This document shows, in pieces, positions 20,155 to 28,214 of a DNA stretch of 64,000 nucleotides. The notes below the pieces were generated by a model that did not search any database, was not told the origin of the DNA, and saw nothing but the letters and a program-made list of their open reading frames with translations. The stretch lies in NCBI RefSeq assembly GCF_014840935.1, contig NZ_CP062005.1, forward strand, positions 248,001-312,000. Direction: 5' to 3'. Source of the DNA: Halomonas sp. YLGW01. Lineage in GTDB: Bacteria > Pseudomonadota > Gammaproteobacteria > Pseudomonadales > Halomonadaceae. A program made the position numbers and the translations under genes. Each line of letters opens with the position of its first letter. Within the stretch, counting starts at the first letter, position 1.

Positions 20155-21060
20155 ATGCGCATTCTGATCACGGGAGGTACCGGCTTCGTCGGCAGGCCAC
20201 TGTGCCGACGCCTGGCCGAGGCGGGGCATGACCTGCTGGTGGTGTCCCGGGACCCGGTTGCCGCACGGCAGGTGCTGCCGGCAAGCGTGACGGTCGCGGC
20301 CTCGGTGATGGAATTCGCCGAGGCGCGGCCGGAGGCGATCATCAATCTCGCCGGCGAGTCGATCGCCGGCAAGCGCTGGAGCGAGGCCCAGAAGCGTCGC
20401 CTGGTGGACTCCCGGGTCGAGATCACCCGGGAGTTGGCGGACCTGTGTGGCCGGCTGGCCGAGGCCGGCGCCGCGCCGCGAGTGATGATTTCCGGCTCGG
20501 CGATGGGCTACTACGGCGATCAGGGTGATACCCGGGTCACCGAGGACACCCCGCCCCACGATGAGTTCGCCCATCGGCTGTGCGAACGCTGGGAGCAGGA
20601 AGCCAAGGCGGCCGAGGCCCACGGCGTGCGGGTGGTACTGGTGCGCACCGGTCTGGTGCTCGAGAAGGACGGCGGTACTCTCGCGAAGATGCTCCTCCCC
20701 TTCAAGCTGGGGCTCGGCGGTCCCTTCGGCAGCGGGCGCCAGTTCATGCCCTGGATCCACCGCCAGGACATGGTGGCGTTGCTCGAGTTTCTGCTTGAGC
20801 GCGAGGACCTCACCGGCCCCTTCAATGCCTCGGCCCCCCGGCCCGAGACCAACGCGGCCTTCACTGCCACTCTGGCCCGGCACCTCAAGCGGCCGGCGTT
20901 CATGGCGGTGCCGGCCTGGGTGCTCAAGATCGGCCTTGGAGAGATGGCCAACCTGCTGCTGACCGGGGCCGACATGCGCCCGGCGCGCCTCGAGGAGGCC
21001 GGTTTCACCTTCGAGTACCCGACCCTCGATCAGGCGCTGACGGCGATCCTCGGTCGCTAG
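20155..21060 (+). CDS. TIGR01777 family epimerase-like protein
   Basis: 301-residue extended-SDR protein: ILITGGTGFVGRPLCRRL at the N-terminus, VMISGSAMGYYGDQGD, LVRTGLVLEKDGG and the C-terminal DUF1731 segment LLTGADMRPARLEEAGFTFEYP. E. coli YfcH is a homologue. Substrate unknown; NAD(P) binding is expected. The start at 20155 is set by GGGAGG and by the Rossmann strand. It is the rightward partner in the photolyase neighbourhood, as in pseudomonads. Confidence 0.9.
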   Translation: MRILITGGTGFVGRPLCRRLAEAGHDLLVVSRDPVAARQVLPASVTVAASVMEFAEARPEAIINLAGESIAGKRWSEAQKRRLVDSRVEITRELADLCGRLAEAGAAPRVMISGSAMGYYGDQGDTRVTEDTPPHDEFAHRLCERWEQEAKAAEAHGVRVVLVRTGLVLEKDGGTLAKMLLPFKLGLGGPFGSGRQFMPWIHRQDMVALLEFLLEREDLTGPFNASAPRPETNAAFTATLARHLKRPAFMAVPAWVLKIGLGEMANLLLTGADMRPARLEEAGFTFEYPTLDQALTAILGR

Positions 21061-21121
21061 TTTCTTCCTCAGCTTTCTTCATACGAGCGCCTCCCCTCAA
21101 GCCTCAGCCCTCGAGGTCTGG

Positions 21122-21160
21122 CTCGAACGTTCCGCTCGAATGTTTCGCCTGAATGTCTCG
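21122..21160. repeat. Three-unit 13-bp tandem repeat
   Basis: Units CTCGAACGTTCCG, CTCGAATGTTTCG and CCTGAATGTCTCG follow one another without gaps. Weaker CTCGA/CTCAA-containing units seem to extend leftward to about 21095. It lies between the TIGR01777 stop and the hairpin at 21166. Confidence 0.6.
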
Positions 21161-21165
21161 CACAA

Positions 21166-21204
21166 ACGCAACGCGCCCGGCCAAGGTGGCCGGGCGCGTT
21201 GCGT
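21166..21204. terminator. Perfect 18-bp hairpin between convergent genes
   Basis: ACGCAACGCGCCCGGCCA, loop AGG, then the exact complement. No T-tract follows on either side. Placed between TIGR01777 (+) and rapA (-), it probably ends both transcripts. Confidence 0.75.
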
Positions 21205-21274
21205 GATATCTCGTCTATCGGAGCTGCCGCGGGCGCCGGTCAGGCGGCGCCTGCGTCGATACGGACGGGGGAGA

Positions 21275-24217
21275 CTAGTCGGTATCGATGGTGACGATCA
21301 CCCTCACCGCATCCAGGCGCAGCCGGGTGCCCTCGATGGCACTGTCCAGGGCGGTCCGGGTCTCGGCGAGGGCGTTGAGCTCATCCTCGCGCACCGCTGG
21401 GTTGTGACGGGAGAGCGCCTTGAGGCGGGCCAGTTCGCCATCCAGGGTCTCGCGCATGCGGGTCTGGGCGGCCTCGACGATGCTCGGCAGCTCCCGTTCG
21501 GCTTCCTGCTCGCCCTGGGTCAAGAGCTCGCGCAGCTGGTCGTGGCGATCCTTGATCAGGTCGCGGGCCACCGCCTTCTTGACCTTGGTGAGGTTCTTGG
21601 CGAGGCCCCCGAAGGAGACCTTGGAGGACAGGTTGCTGCCGGTCTCATCGAGCAGCACCCGCACCGCGGTCGCCGGCAGGAAGCGGTTGACGTGCAGCTT
21701 CTTCGGCGCAGGGCAGTGGGTGCGGAAGACCAGCTCGGTCATCAGGCGACCACCGGGAATCGCCGGGTGCTTGAGCAGCGCCAGGGCGGTGTTGCCCATG
21801 TTGCCGTCGAGCTGGCGGGCCATCATCTCGCGCACCAGCGGATGCTCCCAGGACAGGTGCTGGACGTCGTCCCGGGCCAGGGCCTTCGGCCGCGACAGGG
21901 TGGCCGAGAAGCCATCCTCGCCCTTCACCAGTCCCGGCAGGCCATCGAGCATCTGCGGGCTCGGCTGCAGGTGCAGGATCTCGCCCCCGAGCTCCTGGCT
22001 GTCGACGCCGAAGATATCCAGTGCCTGTTCCAGGTAGCGCGGCAGTGCCTTGTCGTCGTCGAGCTCGCGGATCGCCTCGATGACCTTGGCGGCGCGGGCG
22101 GGGCGGCAGGCATTGTGTTCGAGCAGGCGGTTGCGACCGGCCTCGCGCTCCTTGAGCTTGGCCTCGAACAGCGCGCGGGTCTCGGTGATCAGCTCCTCGA
22201 GGCCTTCCTCGTCGAGCAGCGCCTCGGCCAGTTCATCGCCGAAGGCGTCGAACAGCTCGCTGCCGACCGCGTGGGGGGCGCTGAAGGCATCCATTCCTTC
22301 CCGGTACCAGCGCAGCAGGCGGGCGCCGGGGCTCTGCTCGAACACCGGTACATGCAGCTGGATGGCGTGCTGCTGGCCGATGCGATCCAGGCGGCCGATG
22401 CGCTGCTCGAGCTGGTCCGGGTGCTGCGGCAGGTCGAACATCACCAGATGACGGCAGAACTGGAAGTTGCGGCCCTCTGAGCCGATCTCCGAGCACACCA
22501 GCACCTGGCAGCCGTCCTCGGTGTCGGCGAAGGCGGCGGCGGCCCGGTCGCGCTCGACCAGGGTCAGGCCCTCGTGGAACACCGGCGCATGCACGCCGCC
22601 CAGCACCCGCAGGCCCTCGGCGAGCTCGAGAGCGGTGTCGCGGTCGTGGGCGATGACCAGCATCTTGTCGTCGCCGACCTCGGTGAGCTGCTCGAGCAGC
22701 CAGGTCACCCGGGGGTCGAATTGCCACCAGGGCTCGGCGTTGAGCGGGTCCTCACCGAGCGCCCGGTACATGGCATCCGGGTAGATCAGCACGTCCGGGT
22801 GATCCAGGCCGGTCTCGATCAAGAGCTCGTCGAGGTAGTCCTCGTCGCGCTCGATCCGGCGTAGCACCCGGCGATAGGCCGAGGGCAGGGCGAGCTCGCT
22901 GACGTGCAGCTCGCGGGCCGGGAAGCCGCCGACGTGACGGCGGCTGTTGCGGAACATCACCCGGCCGGTGCCGTGGCGATCGAGCAGCTGCTCGGTGAGC
23001 TGGCGCCTTGCGGCCTCGCGCTGGGTGTCATCGCTCTCCGGCTCGGCCAGGGTGTCGAGCAGGGCCTGGCTGTCGGCGTCGTCGATCACCGCGTCGATCC
23101 GTGCGCGGGCGGTGTCGCCCTCGGCTGCGGTGGCGGCGGGCAGCGTTTCCAGGGCATCGATGGCCTCGGCCACCTGCACGTAGCCGGCTTCCTCGGCCTT
23201 GAAGCGCTCGAGGTCCTGATAGCGGTCCGGGTCGAGCAGGCGCAGTCGTGCGAAGTGGCTCTCAAGCCCCATCTGCTCCGGCGTGGCGGTGAGCAGCAGC
23301 ACGCCGTCGATGGTCGTCGACAGGCGCTCGACGCAAGCGTAGCCGGGACCCTGTTCGTCCGGGGTCCAGTCTAGGTGATGGGCCTCGTCGACGATCAGCA
23401 TGTCCCAGTCGCAGGCCTCGGCCTGGGCCTGGCGGTGCGGGTTGTTGAACAGCCACTGCTGGCTCGCCAGCACCAGCTGGCCGGTCTCGAAGGGGTTGCC
23501 GTCGCTGTGCGCCTGGCTCTGATGTTCGTCGAGCAGAGTGACCTTGAGGGCGAAGCGGCGCAGCAGCTCGACCAGCCACTGGTGCGTGAGGCTGTCCGGC
23601 ACCAGGATCAGCGCCCGCTCGGCGCGGCCGGTGAGCAGCAGCCGGTGCAGGATCAGGCCCGCTTCGATGGTCTTGCCCAGGCCCACTTCGTCGGCCAGCA
23701 GCACCCGCGGGGCGTGGCGATGGGTGATCTCGTCGGCGATGTAGAGCTGGTGATCGATCAGGTCGACCTTGGGGCCGGCCAGGCCCAGCGCCGGGTTCTG
23801 CTCGATGCGGTTGTGATGGTGCAGAGTGCGAAAGCGCAGGTTGAACCAGTCGTTGCGGTCGACCTGGCCGGTCAGCAGGCGATCGCGGGCCTGGTCGAAC
23901 TGCATGGTGTCGGCGAGCTGTGCTTCGGGCAGCTCGCGCAGCTGGCCCTGATCATCCTCGCCGATATAGACGATCAGGCCGCGCTCTTCCTTGCTGTCGT
24001 CGACCAGCATCTGCCAGCCCTCGGCGGACTGGATGCGGTCGCCGCTGCCGAAGGCCACGCGGGTCAGCGGGGCCTGGCGCACGCTGTAGGTGCGGGTTTC
24101 CTCGCTGGCGGCGAACAGCACGGTGACGGTTCGGAAATCGCAGTTCAGGACGGTGCCCAGACCCAGCTCGGCTTCGCCGTCACTGATCCAGCGCTGGCCG
24201 GGAGAAAATTCGCTCAT
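21275..24217 (-). CDS. rapA: RNA polymerase-associated Swi2/Snf2 ATPase RapA
   Basis: 980-residue RNA-polymerase recycling factor (E. coli RapA is 968). N-terminal Tudor-like domains start FSPGQRWISDGEAELGLGTV; helicase motif I LLADEVGLGKTIEAGL, motif II DEAHHLDW, motif VI QRIGRLDRIGQ. The C-terminal region ends RLDAVRVIVTIDTD. The start MSEFSPGQRW at 24217 fits the family N-terminus; an upstream ATG at 24250 is not needed. Monocistronic, with a 143-base upstream gap that shows no distinct feature. Confidence 0.96.
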   Translation of the reverse strand: MSEFSPGQRWISDGEAELGLGTVLNCDFRTVTVLFAASEETRTYSVRQAPLTRVAFGSGDRIQSAEGWQMLVDDSKEERGLIVYIGEDDQGQLRELPEAQLADTMQFDQARDRLLTGQVDRNDWFNLRFRTLHHHNRIEQNPALGLAGPKVDLIDHQLYIADEITHRHAPRVLLADEVGLGKTIEAGLILHRLLLTGRAERALILVPDSLTHQWLVELLRRFALKVTLLDEHQSQAHSDGNPFETGQLVLASQQWLFNNPHRQAQAEACDWDMLIVDEAHHLDWTPDEQGPGYACVERLSTTIDGVLLLTATPEQMGLESHFARLRLLDPDRYQDLERFKAEEAGYVQVAEAIDALETLPAATAAEGDTARARIDAVIDDADSQALLDTLAEPESDDTQREAARRQLTEQLLDRHGTGRVMFRNSRRHVGGFPARELHVSELALPSAYRRVLRRIERDEDYLDELLIETGLDHPDVLIYPDAMYRALGEDPLNAEPWWQFDPRVTWLLEQLTEVGDDKMLVIAHDRDTALELAEGLRVLGGVHAPVFHEGLTLVERDRAAAAFADTEDGCQVLVCSEIGSEGRNFQFCRHLVMFDLPQHPDQLEQRIGRLDRIGQQHAIQLHVPVFEQSPGARLLRWYREGMDAFSAPHAVGSELFDAFGDELAEALLDEEGLEELITETRALFEAKLKEREAGRNRLLEHNACRPARAAKVIEAIRELDDDKALPRYLEQALDIFGVDSQELGGEILHLQPSPQMLDGLPGLVKGEDGFSATLSRPKALARDDVQHLSWEHPLVREMMARQLDGNMGNTALALLKHPAIPGGRLMTELVFRTHCPAPKKLHVNRFLPATAVRVLLDETGSNLSSKVSFGGLAKNLTKVKKAVARDLIKDRHDQLRELLTQGEQEAERELPSIVEAAQTRMRETLDGELARLKALSRHNPAVREDELNALAETRTALDSAIEGTRLRLDAVRVIVTIDTD

Positions 24218-24360
24218 GCTGCCTCGGATACTGAAAGGGACGATGCGCACGCAGCCGGCACAAGGGGGCCGACGACGACAGGGCGCGGTATCTTACAGCA
24301 AAGCGGAGCGCGGCTTAAGTAGGGAAGGCGCCAACAGCGCCTCGGAAGGGCAGGGCGCGC

Positions 24361-25158
24361 TCAGCGCGTCATCCAGGCGTCGAGCTGGGCGCGGGTGAGC
24401 TCGCCGACATGCCGCTCGATCAGCCGGCCGTCGGCAGCGAAGTAGAGACTGGTGGGCAGCCCCGGCGACTCGGCGATCACGCCAAGACGCTGGTTGGGGT
24501 CGAGCAGGGCCTGGTCGAAGACCAGGTTCTGGTCGTCCAGGTAGCGCACCACCTGCAGGAGTTCTTCCCCCTGGTTGGCGACGACCACGGTGATGTCGTC
24601 GCGGCGGGCCGCCTCGGCGAGCAGCGGCATCTCGCGCAGGCAGGGCGGGCACCAGGTGGCCCACAGGTTGATCAGCACCGGCTGACCGGTCAGCGTCTCG
24701 AGCTCCACCGGCTCGCCGTCGAGGTTCTCAAGCGTCAGTTCGGGCAGGCTGCGCAGGCTGAGGCTTGTGCCCAGCGGGTTCCAGCCGACCAGCGCCAGCC
24801 ACAGCGCCGAGCATCCGAGCAGCAGGGCCAGGCCGCCGAGCAGGCGCCCCAGATGGTCGCGCAGCGTCCAGGCCGTCCAGGCGCTGGCGGCGGCGAGTCC
24901 CGCCAGGCCCAGGTAGCCGGGCTGCCAGACCTTCAGCGCGTCCAGCGGCGCCGCGGCGAAGCTGTCCAGGTGGGTCAGCACATGGCCCAGGCGCGCACCG
25001 ACCAGCCAGCTGAGCAGCAGACCATTGAACCAGCGAGCATGAGCGCGGCGGGGCAGGCCCAGCAGCACCAGACTCAGCGTCAGCAGGAGAAGTGCCGCGG
25101 CCAGGGCGTAGAGGCGCGGCAGCGAGATCAACAGCGGGCCGAGGGCCAAGGCATCCAT
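24361..25158 (-). CDS. TlpA-type thiol-disulfide protein with Lgt-like membrane domain
   Basis: 265 residues. The first 120 hold several membrane segments whose sequence (VGARLGHVLTHL, LKVWQPGYLGLAGL) resembles part of prolipoprotein diacylglyceryl transferase but lacks its HGG loop. The C-terminal half is a thioredoxin-fold redoxin with active site WATWCPPCLREM and cis-Pro loop GLPTSLYF. The active site is expected in the periplasm, for disulfide reduction or cytochrome maturation. The start at 25158 (MDALALGPLL) is chosen because the preceding 90 in-frame codons look non-coding. Confidence 0.83.
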   Translation of the reverse strand: MDALALGPLLISLPRLYALAAALLLLTLSLVLLGLPRRAHARWFNGLLLSWLVGARLGHVLTHLDSFAAAPLDALKVWQPGYLGLAGLAAASAWTAWTLRDHLGRLLGGLALLLGCSALWLALVGWNPLGTSLSLRSLPELTLENLDGEPVELETLTGQPVLINLWATWCPPCLREMPLLAEAARRDDITVVVANQGEELLQVVRYLDDQNLVFDQALLDPNQRLGVIAESPGLPTSLYFAADGRLIERHVGELTRAQLDAWMTR

Positions 25159-25372
25159 GTCATCGAGCTCCGGGAAGCGGGAAAAGAACGTAGGAGTAAC
25201 GCGCAGAAGGAATACCAGTGCCGCATGGCGGCGAATCGCGGTTAGCCTACTGCCTCGCCCGATGGCTGTCACGGAGAGGGCGGCATGACCTGCAGGGGAA
25301 ACGGGCGCTGGCCCTTGGCGGGAAGGCGGGAATGGGACAGGATAGCCGCACCCATCTGCCGGAGGCATCCCG

Positions 25373-25933
25373 ATGCGCCATCTTTTCCCCTTGATTCTGA
25401 TCTGCCTGCTGGGCCTGAGCGGCTGCTCCACGCTTTCCTATTCGGTCAGTGAGGAGACCCTGCAGAAGGAGCTGATGGCGGCCGTGGAGGGCTACGACCG
25501 GGCTCAGCTGAAGGCCGGTTCGCCGCTGGCGCTGACTCTTACGTCTACCGAACTCGCCGTCGGCCCGGACGGTCGCGACGTGGTGCGCCTGGCGGTGGCC
25601 GGTCGCGTCGCCATCAACGCCTTCGCCGCCAACATGCCCGCCGATGTGGCCCTGAGCCTGGAGGGCACGCCCTACTACGACAACGACGAGGGAGCGATCT
25701 ACCTGCGTCGCCTGTCGCTGCTCGACAGCCGCGTCGAGGCGCCCTGGCTGCCCATGGATATCGCGCCGGTCACCGACCTGGTGGTGCGCCTGGTCGCCCA
25801 GACGCTGGAAAGCGTGCCGGTGTATCGCCTGGACCCGGACAGCATGGGCTGGGGCTGGAAGGAGCGCCTGGCCTCCCGGGCCGTGACCCTGGACATCGAG
25901 CCCGGGCGGCTGGTGCTGAAGCCGGGGCTCTAG
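25373..25933 (+). CDS. DUF1439 lipoprotein (YceB-like)
   Basis: 186 residues with a lipoprotein signal (LFPLILICLLGLSGC, lipobox LSGC at residue 18). The remainder matches DUF1439, including YSVSEETLQKEL and the C-terminal LDIEPGRLVLKPGL. The family has a tubular lipid-binding-like fold in the periplasm; the role is unknown. Divergent from the TlpA gene. Confidence 0.82.
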   Translation: MRHLFPLILICLLGLSGCSTLSYSVSEETLQKELMAAVEGYDRAQLKAGSPLALTLTSTELAVGPDGRDVVRLAVAGRVAINAFAANMPADVALSLEGTPYYDNDEGAIYLRRLSLLDSRVEAPWLPMDIAPVTDLVVRLVAQTLESVPVYRLDPDSMGWGWKERLASRAVTLDIEPGRLVLKPGL

Positions 25934-26015
25934 TCCCCATCGACCTCCCTGGCGCCTCGGCAGGGAGATGCCTTTCCCTGTCCTCATCCGACCGTTATCC
26001 ACACCGGGAGCTCCC

Positions 26016-26231
26016 ATGGCCAAGCCCGCCTTCGACATCCTGCGTGCCCTGGCGATCACTAGCCAGGCCGCCGGCCTGATCGCCATCATCACCCTGGAGA
26101 CCGTGCTCGGCGATGCCGCTCGGCCCTGGCAGGGCCTGACCCTGGGGCTGATGGTGGCGGCGGCGCTGGCGCTGGCGGTGGCCCGCACCTACCGGCGCAA
26201 CCGCCAGCGCAAGCGCGCCGAGCGGCACTGA
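26016..26231 (+). CDS. Small membrane protein, unrecognised
   Basis: 71 residues. Two hydrophobic stretches (ITSQAAGLIAIITLETVLG and LGLMVAAALALAVA) and a strongly basic tail (RTYRRNRQRKRAERH) predict a two-helix inner-membrane protein. GGGAG precedes the ATG. It lies 82 bases after the DUF1439 gene and before a strong terminator, so it probably shares that transcript. No family recognised. Confidence 0.55.
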   Translation: MAKPAFDILRALAITSQAAGLIAIITLETVLGDAARPWQGLTLGLMVAAALALAVARTYRRNRQRKRAERH

Positions 26232-26273
26232 GGCGCTGTTCAGGCGCCCGCTGCGGCGCACCGGCATGACGAA

Positions 26274-26306
26274 CGAGGGGCGGTGGCATGAAGCCACCGC
26301 CCCTCG
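26274..26306. terminator. Bidirectional 14-bp hairpin
   Basis: CGAGGGGCGGTGGC, loop ATGAA, then exact complement, followed by TCGTTT. It separates the convergent small membrane protein and aldo-keto reductase genes. Confidence 0.75.
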
Positions 26307-26360
26307 TCGTTTCACGGCGCCTTCTGCCGCCGGGGCAGCGCGTCCTGGACGCCCTCGCGA

Positions 26361-27173
26361 TCAGTCCCAGTCGGGCGCGAAGCCGGGGTCGGCGATGCGC
26401 TCGCCCCGCTCGAGGGTGGCGATCTCGTCGAGCTCGGCGTCGCTCAGGGTGATCGAGAGCGCCTCGAGGTTGCTCTTGAGGTGATCGGCCTTGGTCGAGG
26501 ACGGGAAGGTCACGATATCCAGCGCCTGGAGCCAGGCCAGGGTGACCTGAGCCGGCGTGGCGTTGTGGTTCGCGGCGATACGCTTGAGGGTCTCGTCCTC
26601 CATCACCTTGCCCACGGCCAGCGGCATGAAGGCGGTGACCGTGATGTCGTGACGCTTGCAGTGCTCCACCAGCGCGCGGTTCTGCAGGAAGGGATGCACC
26701 TCGATCTGGTTGGTCAGCAGCGCCCCTTCGCCGAGGATATCCACCGCCTGATCGATCTGCGCCATGGTGAAGTTGGAGACGCCGATATGGCGGGTCTTGC
26801 CGGCTTCCTGCACCTCGCGCAGGGCGGTGAGGTAGTCGCGCATCGGCACCTCGTCGTTCGGCGACGGCCAGTGGATCAGCAGCAGGTCGACATGATCGGT
26901 ACCGAGCTTGTCGAGGCTCTCATCGACGCTCTGCTTGAGGGCGTCGGGGGCGAGCTTGTCGTGCCAGACCTTGGTGGTCAGGAAGATCTCGTCCCGCGGC
27001 ACCTGACTCTCGGCGATCGCTTGGCCGACGTCGGCCTCGTTGCCGTACATCTGGGCGGTATCGATATGGCGATAGCCCAGTTCCAGGGCCGTGGTGACGG
27101 CGCTCTTGAGGGTGTCGCCCTCGAGGCGGAAGGTGCCGAGGCCGGGATTGGGGATAGCGGTATGCTGCGTCAT
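26361..27173 (-). CDS. dkgB: Aldo/keto reductase, DkgB-like
   Basis: 270-residue NADPH-dependent TIM-barrel reductase close to E. coli DkgB (2,5-diketo-D-gluconate / methylglyoxal reductase, 267 residues). The catalytic tetrad is visible: Asp and Tyr in HIDTAQMYGNE, Lys in TTKVWHD, His in LIHWPSPNDE. The C-terminus PGFAPDWD also matches. Cytosolic aldehyde detoxification is likely. Preceded by an unusual 13-bp repeat array. Confidence 0.92.
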   Translation of the reverse strand: MTQHTAIPNPGLGTFRLEGDTLKSAVTTALELGYRHIDTAQMYGNEADVGQAIAESQVPRDEIFLTTKVWHDKLAPDALKQSVDESLDKLGTDHVDLLLIHWPSPNDEVPMRDYLTALREVQEAGKTRHIGVSNFTMAQIDQAVDILGEGALLTNQIEVHPFLQNRALVEHCKRHDITVTAFMPLAVGKVMEDETLKRIAANHNATPAQVTLAWLQALDIVTFPSSTKADHLKSNLEALSITLSDAELDEIATLERGERIADPGFAPDWD

Positions 27174-27221
27174 GCAACCTCCGTGTCAGTGGTCGCGAAA
27201 CAGGACATGGCGAGTGCGCCG

Positions 27222-27299
27222 CTCAAGTGCGGTTCTCAAGTACGGTTCTCAAGTACGGTTCTCAAGTACGTCGCGTAAGTACGTCTCTCGAGTCCGTCC
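27222..27299. repeat. Six-unit 13-bp tandem repeat upstream of dkgB
   Basis: Consecutive units CTCAAGTGCGGTT, CTCAAGTACGGTT, CTCAAGTACGGTT, CTCAAGTACGTCG, CGTAAGTACGTCT, CTCGAGTCCGTCC; copies 2 and 3 are identical and the array decays rightward. It starts 49 bases upstream of the dkgB start codon. Confidence 0.85.
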
Positions 27300-27344
27300 T
27301 GAGTGTGCTCGCCATGTGTCGATAGCGTACTAACTACTGTGGGG

Positions 27345-27375
27345 GTCATCCCGCCGGCTTCAAGGGCGGGATGAC
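27345..27375 (-). terminator. Hairpin downstream of the DJ-1 family gene
   Basis: GTCATCCCGCC, loop of nine bases, GGCGGGATGAC. It sits 27 bases past the stop of the leftward DJ-1 gene. No T-tract. Confidence 0.5.
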
Positions 27376-27401
27376 GAACGCCGGTGATGGACCCTGGTGG
27401 C

Positions 27402-28088
27402 TCAGAGGCCGAGAGCCTCGAGCAGGACCTTGGCCACCGGCTCGGAGGAGGGCGGATTCTGACCGGTGATCAGGCGACCGTCACGGCGGGTGTAGGGAGC
27501 GAAATCGTCGGCCTTGGAGTAGGTGCCGCCGCAGGCGATCAGCGCATCCTCCACCAGCTGCGGGACGATCTCGGTCAGGCCCACGGCGTCTTCCTCGCCG
27601 TTGGTGAAGCCGGTGACCTCACGGCCCTTGACCAGTGGCTCGCCGGATTCGTCACGCGCATTGAGCAGCACGATGGGCGCATGGCAGACCGCCGCCACCG
27701 GCTTCTGCTGAGCCCAGAAGGTCTCGATCAGGCGGATGGAGTCGGCATCGTCGACCAGGTCCCACAGCGGCCCGTGGCCGCCCGGATAGAAGATGGCGTC
27801 GAAGTCGTCGGCCTTGATGTCCGACAGGCGGTGCGTGCTGGCGAGCTGCGCCTTGGCCGCGTCGTCCTGCTTGAATCGACGGGTCGCCTCGGTCTGGCTC
27901 TCTTCGGCGTCGCTCGCGGGATCCAGCGGCGGCTGGCCGCCCTTGGGTGAGGCCAGGGTCACCTCGGCGCCTGCATCCAGGCAGGCATAGTAGGGCGCCG
28001 CCAGTTCCTCGAGCCAGAAGCCGGTCTTCTTGCCGGTGTCGCCGAGACGGTCGTGTGAGGTCAGTACCATCAGAATGCGTTTGCTCAT
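27402..28088 (-). CDS. DJ-1/PfpI family protein (Hsp31-like glyoxalase/deglycase type)
   Basis: 228 residues of the class I glutamine-amidotransferase-like fold. The nucleophile elbow AVCHAP contains the reactive Cys, and KTGFWLEELAAPYY provides the acid typical of Hsp31-like glyoxalase III / chaperone members; FYPGGHGPLWDL is the preceding glycine loop. A role in methylglyoxal or oxidative stress is likely by family. Divergent from a LysR gene 126 bases away, its probable regulator. Confidence 0.85.
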   Translation of the reverse strand: MSKRILMVLTSHDRLGDTGKKTGFWLEELAAPYYACLDAGAEVTLASPKGGQPPLDPASDAEESQTEATRRFKQDDAAKAQLASTHRLSDIKADDFDAIFYPGGHGPLWDLVDDADSIRLIETFWAQQKPVAAVCHAPIVLLNARDESGEPLVKGREVTGFTNGEEDAVGLTEIVPQLVEDALIACGGTYSKADDFAPYTRRDGRLITGQNPPSSEPVAKVLLEALGL

Positions 28089-28214
28089 GTGAGGCTCCTT
28101 GTGATGGCGTGGGAAGCGGGCTCGCCGCCCTCGGCGGCGAATTCGATGGTCACCATGCTAGGGGCGGAAGTAGTATTCGAGAACTGATGAATCCTGATAT
28201 GAGGTATTCGGTTC

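Noticed and set aside
23375-24322. Plus-strand frame opposite rapA
   Set aside because: Shadow; RapA helicase motifs occupy the minus strand.
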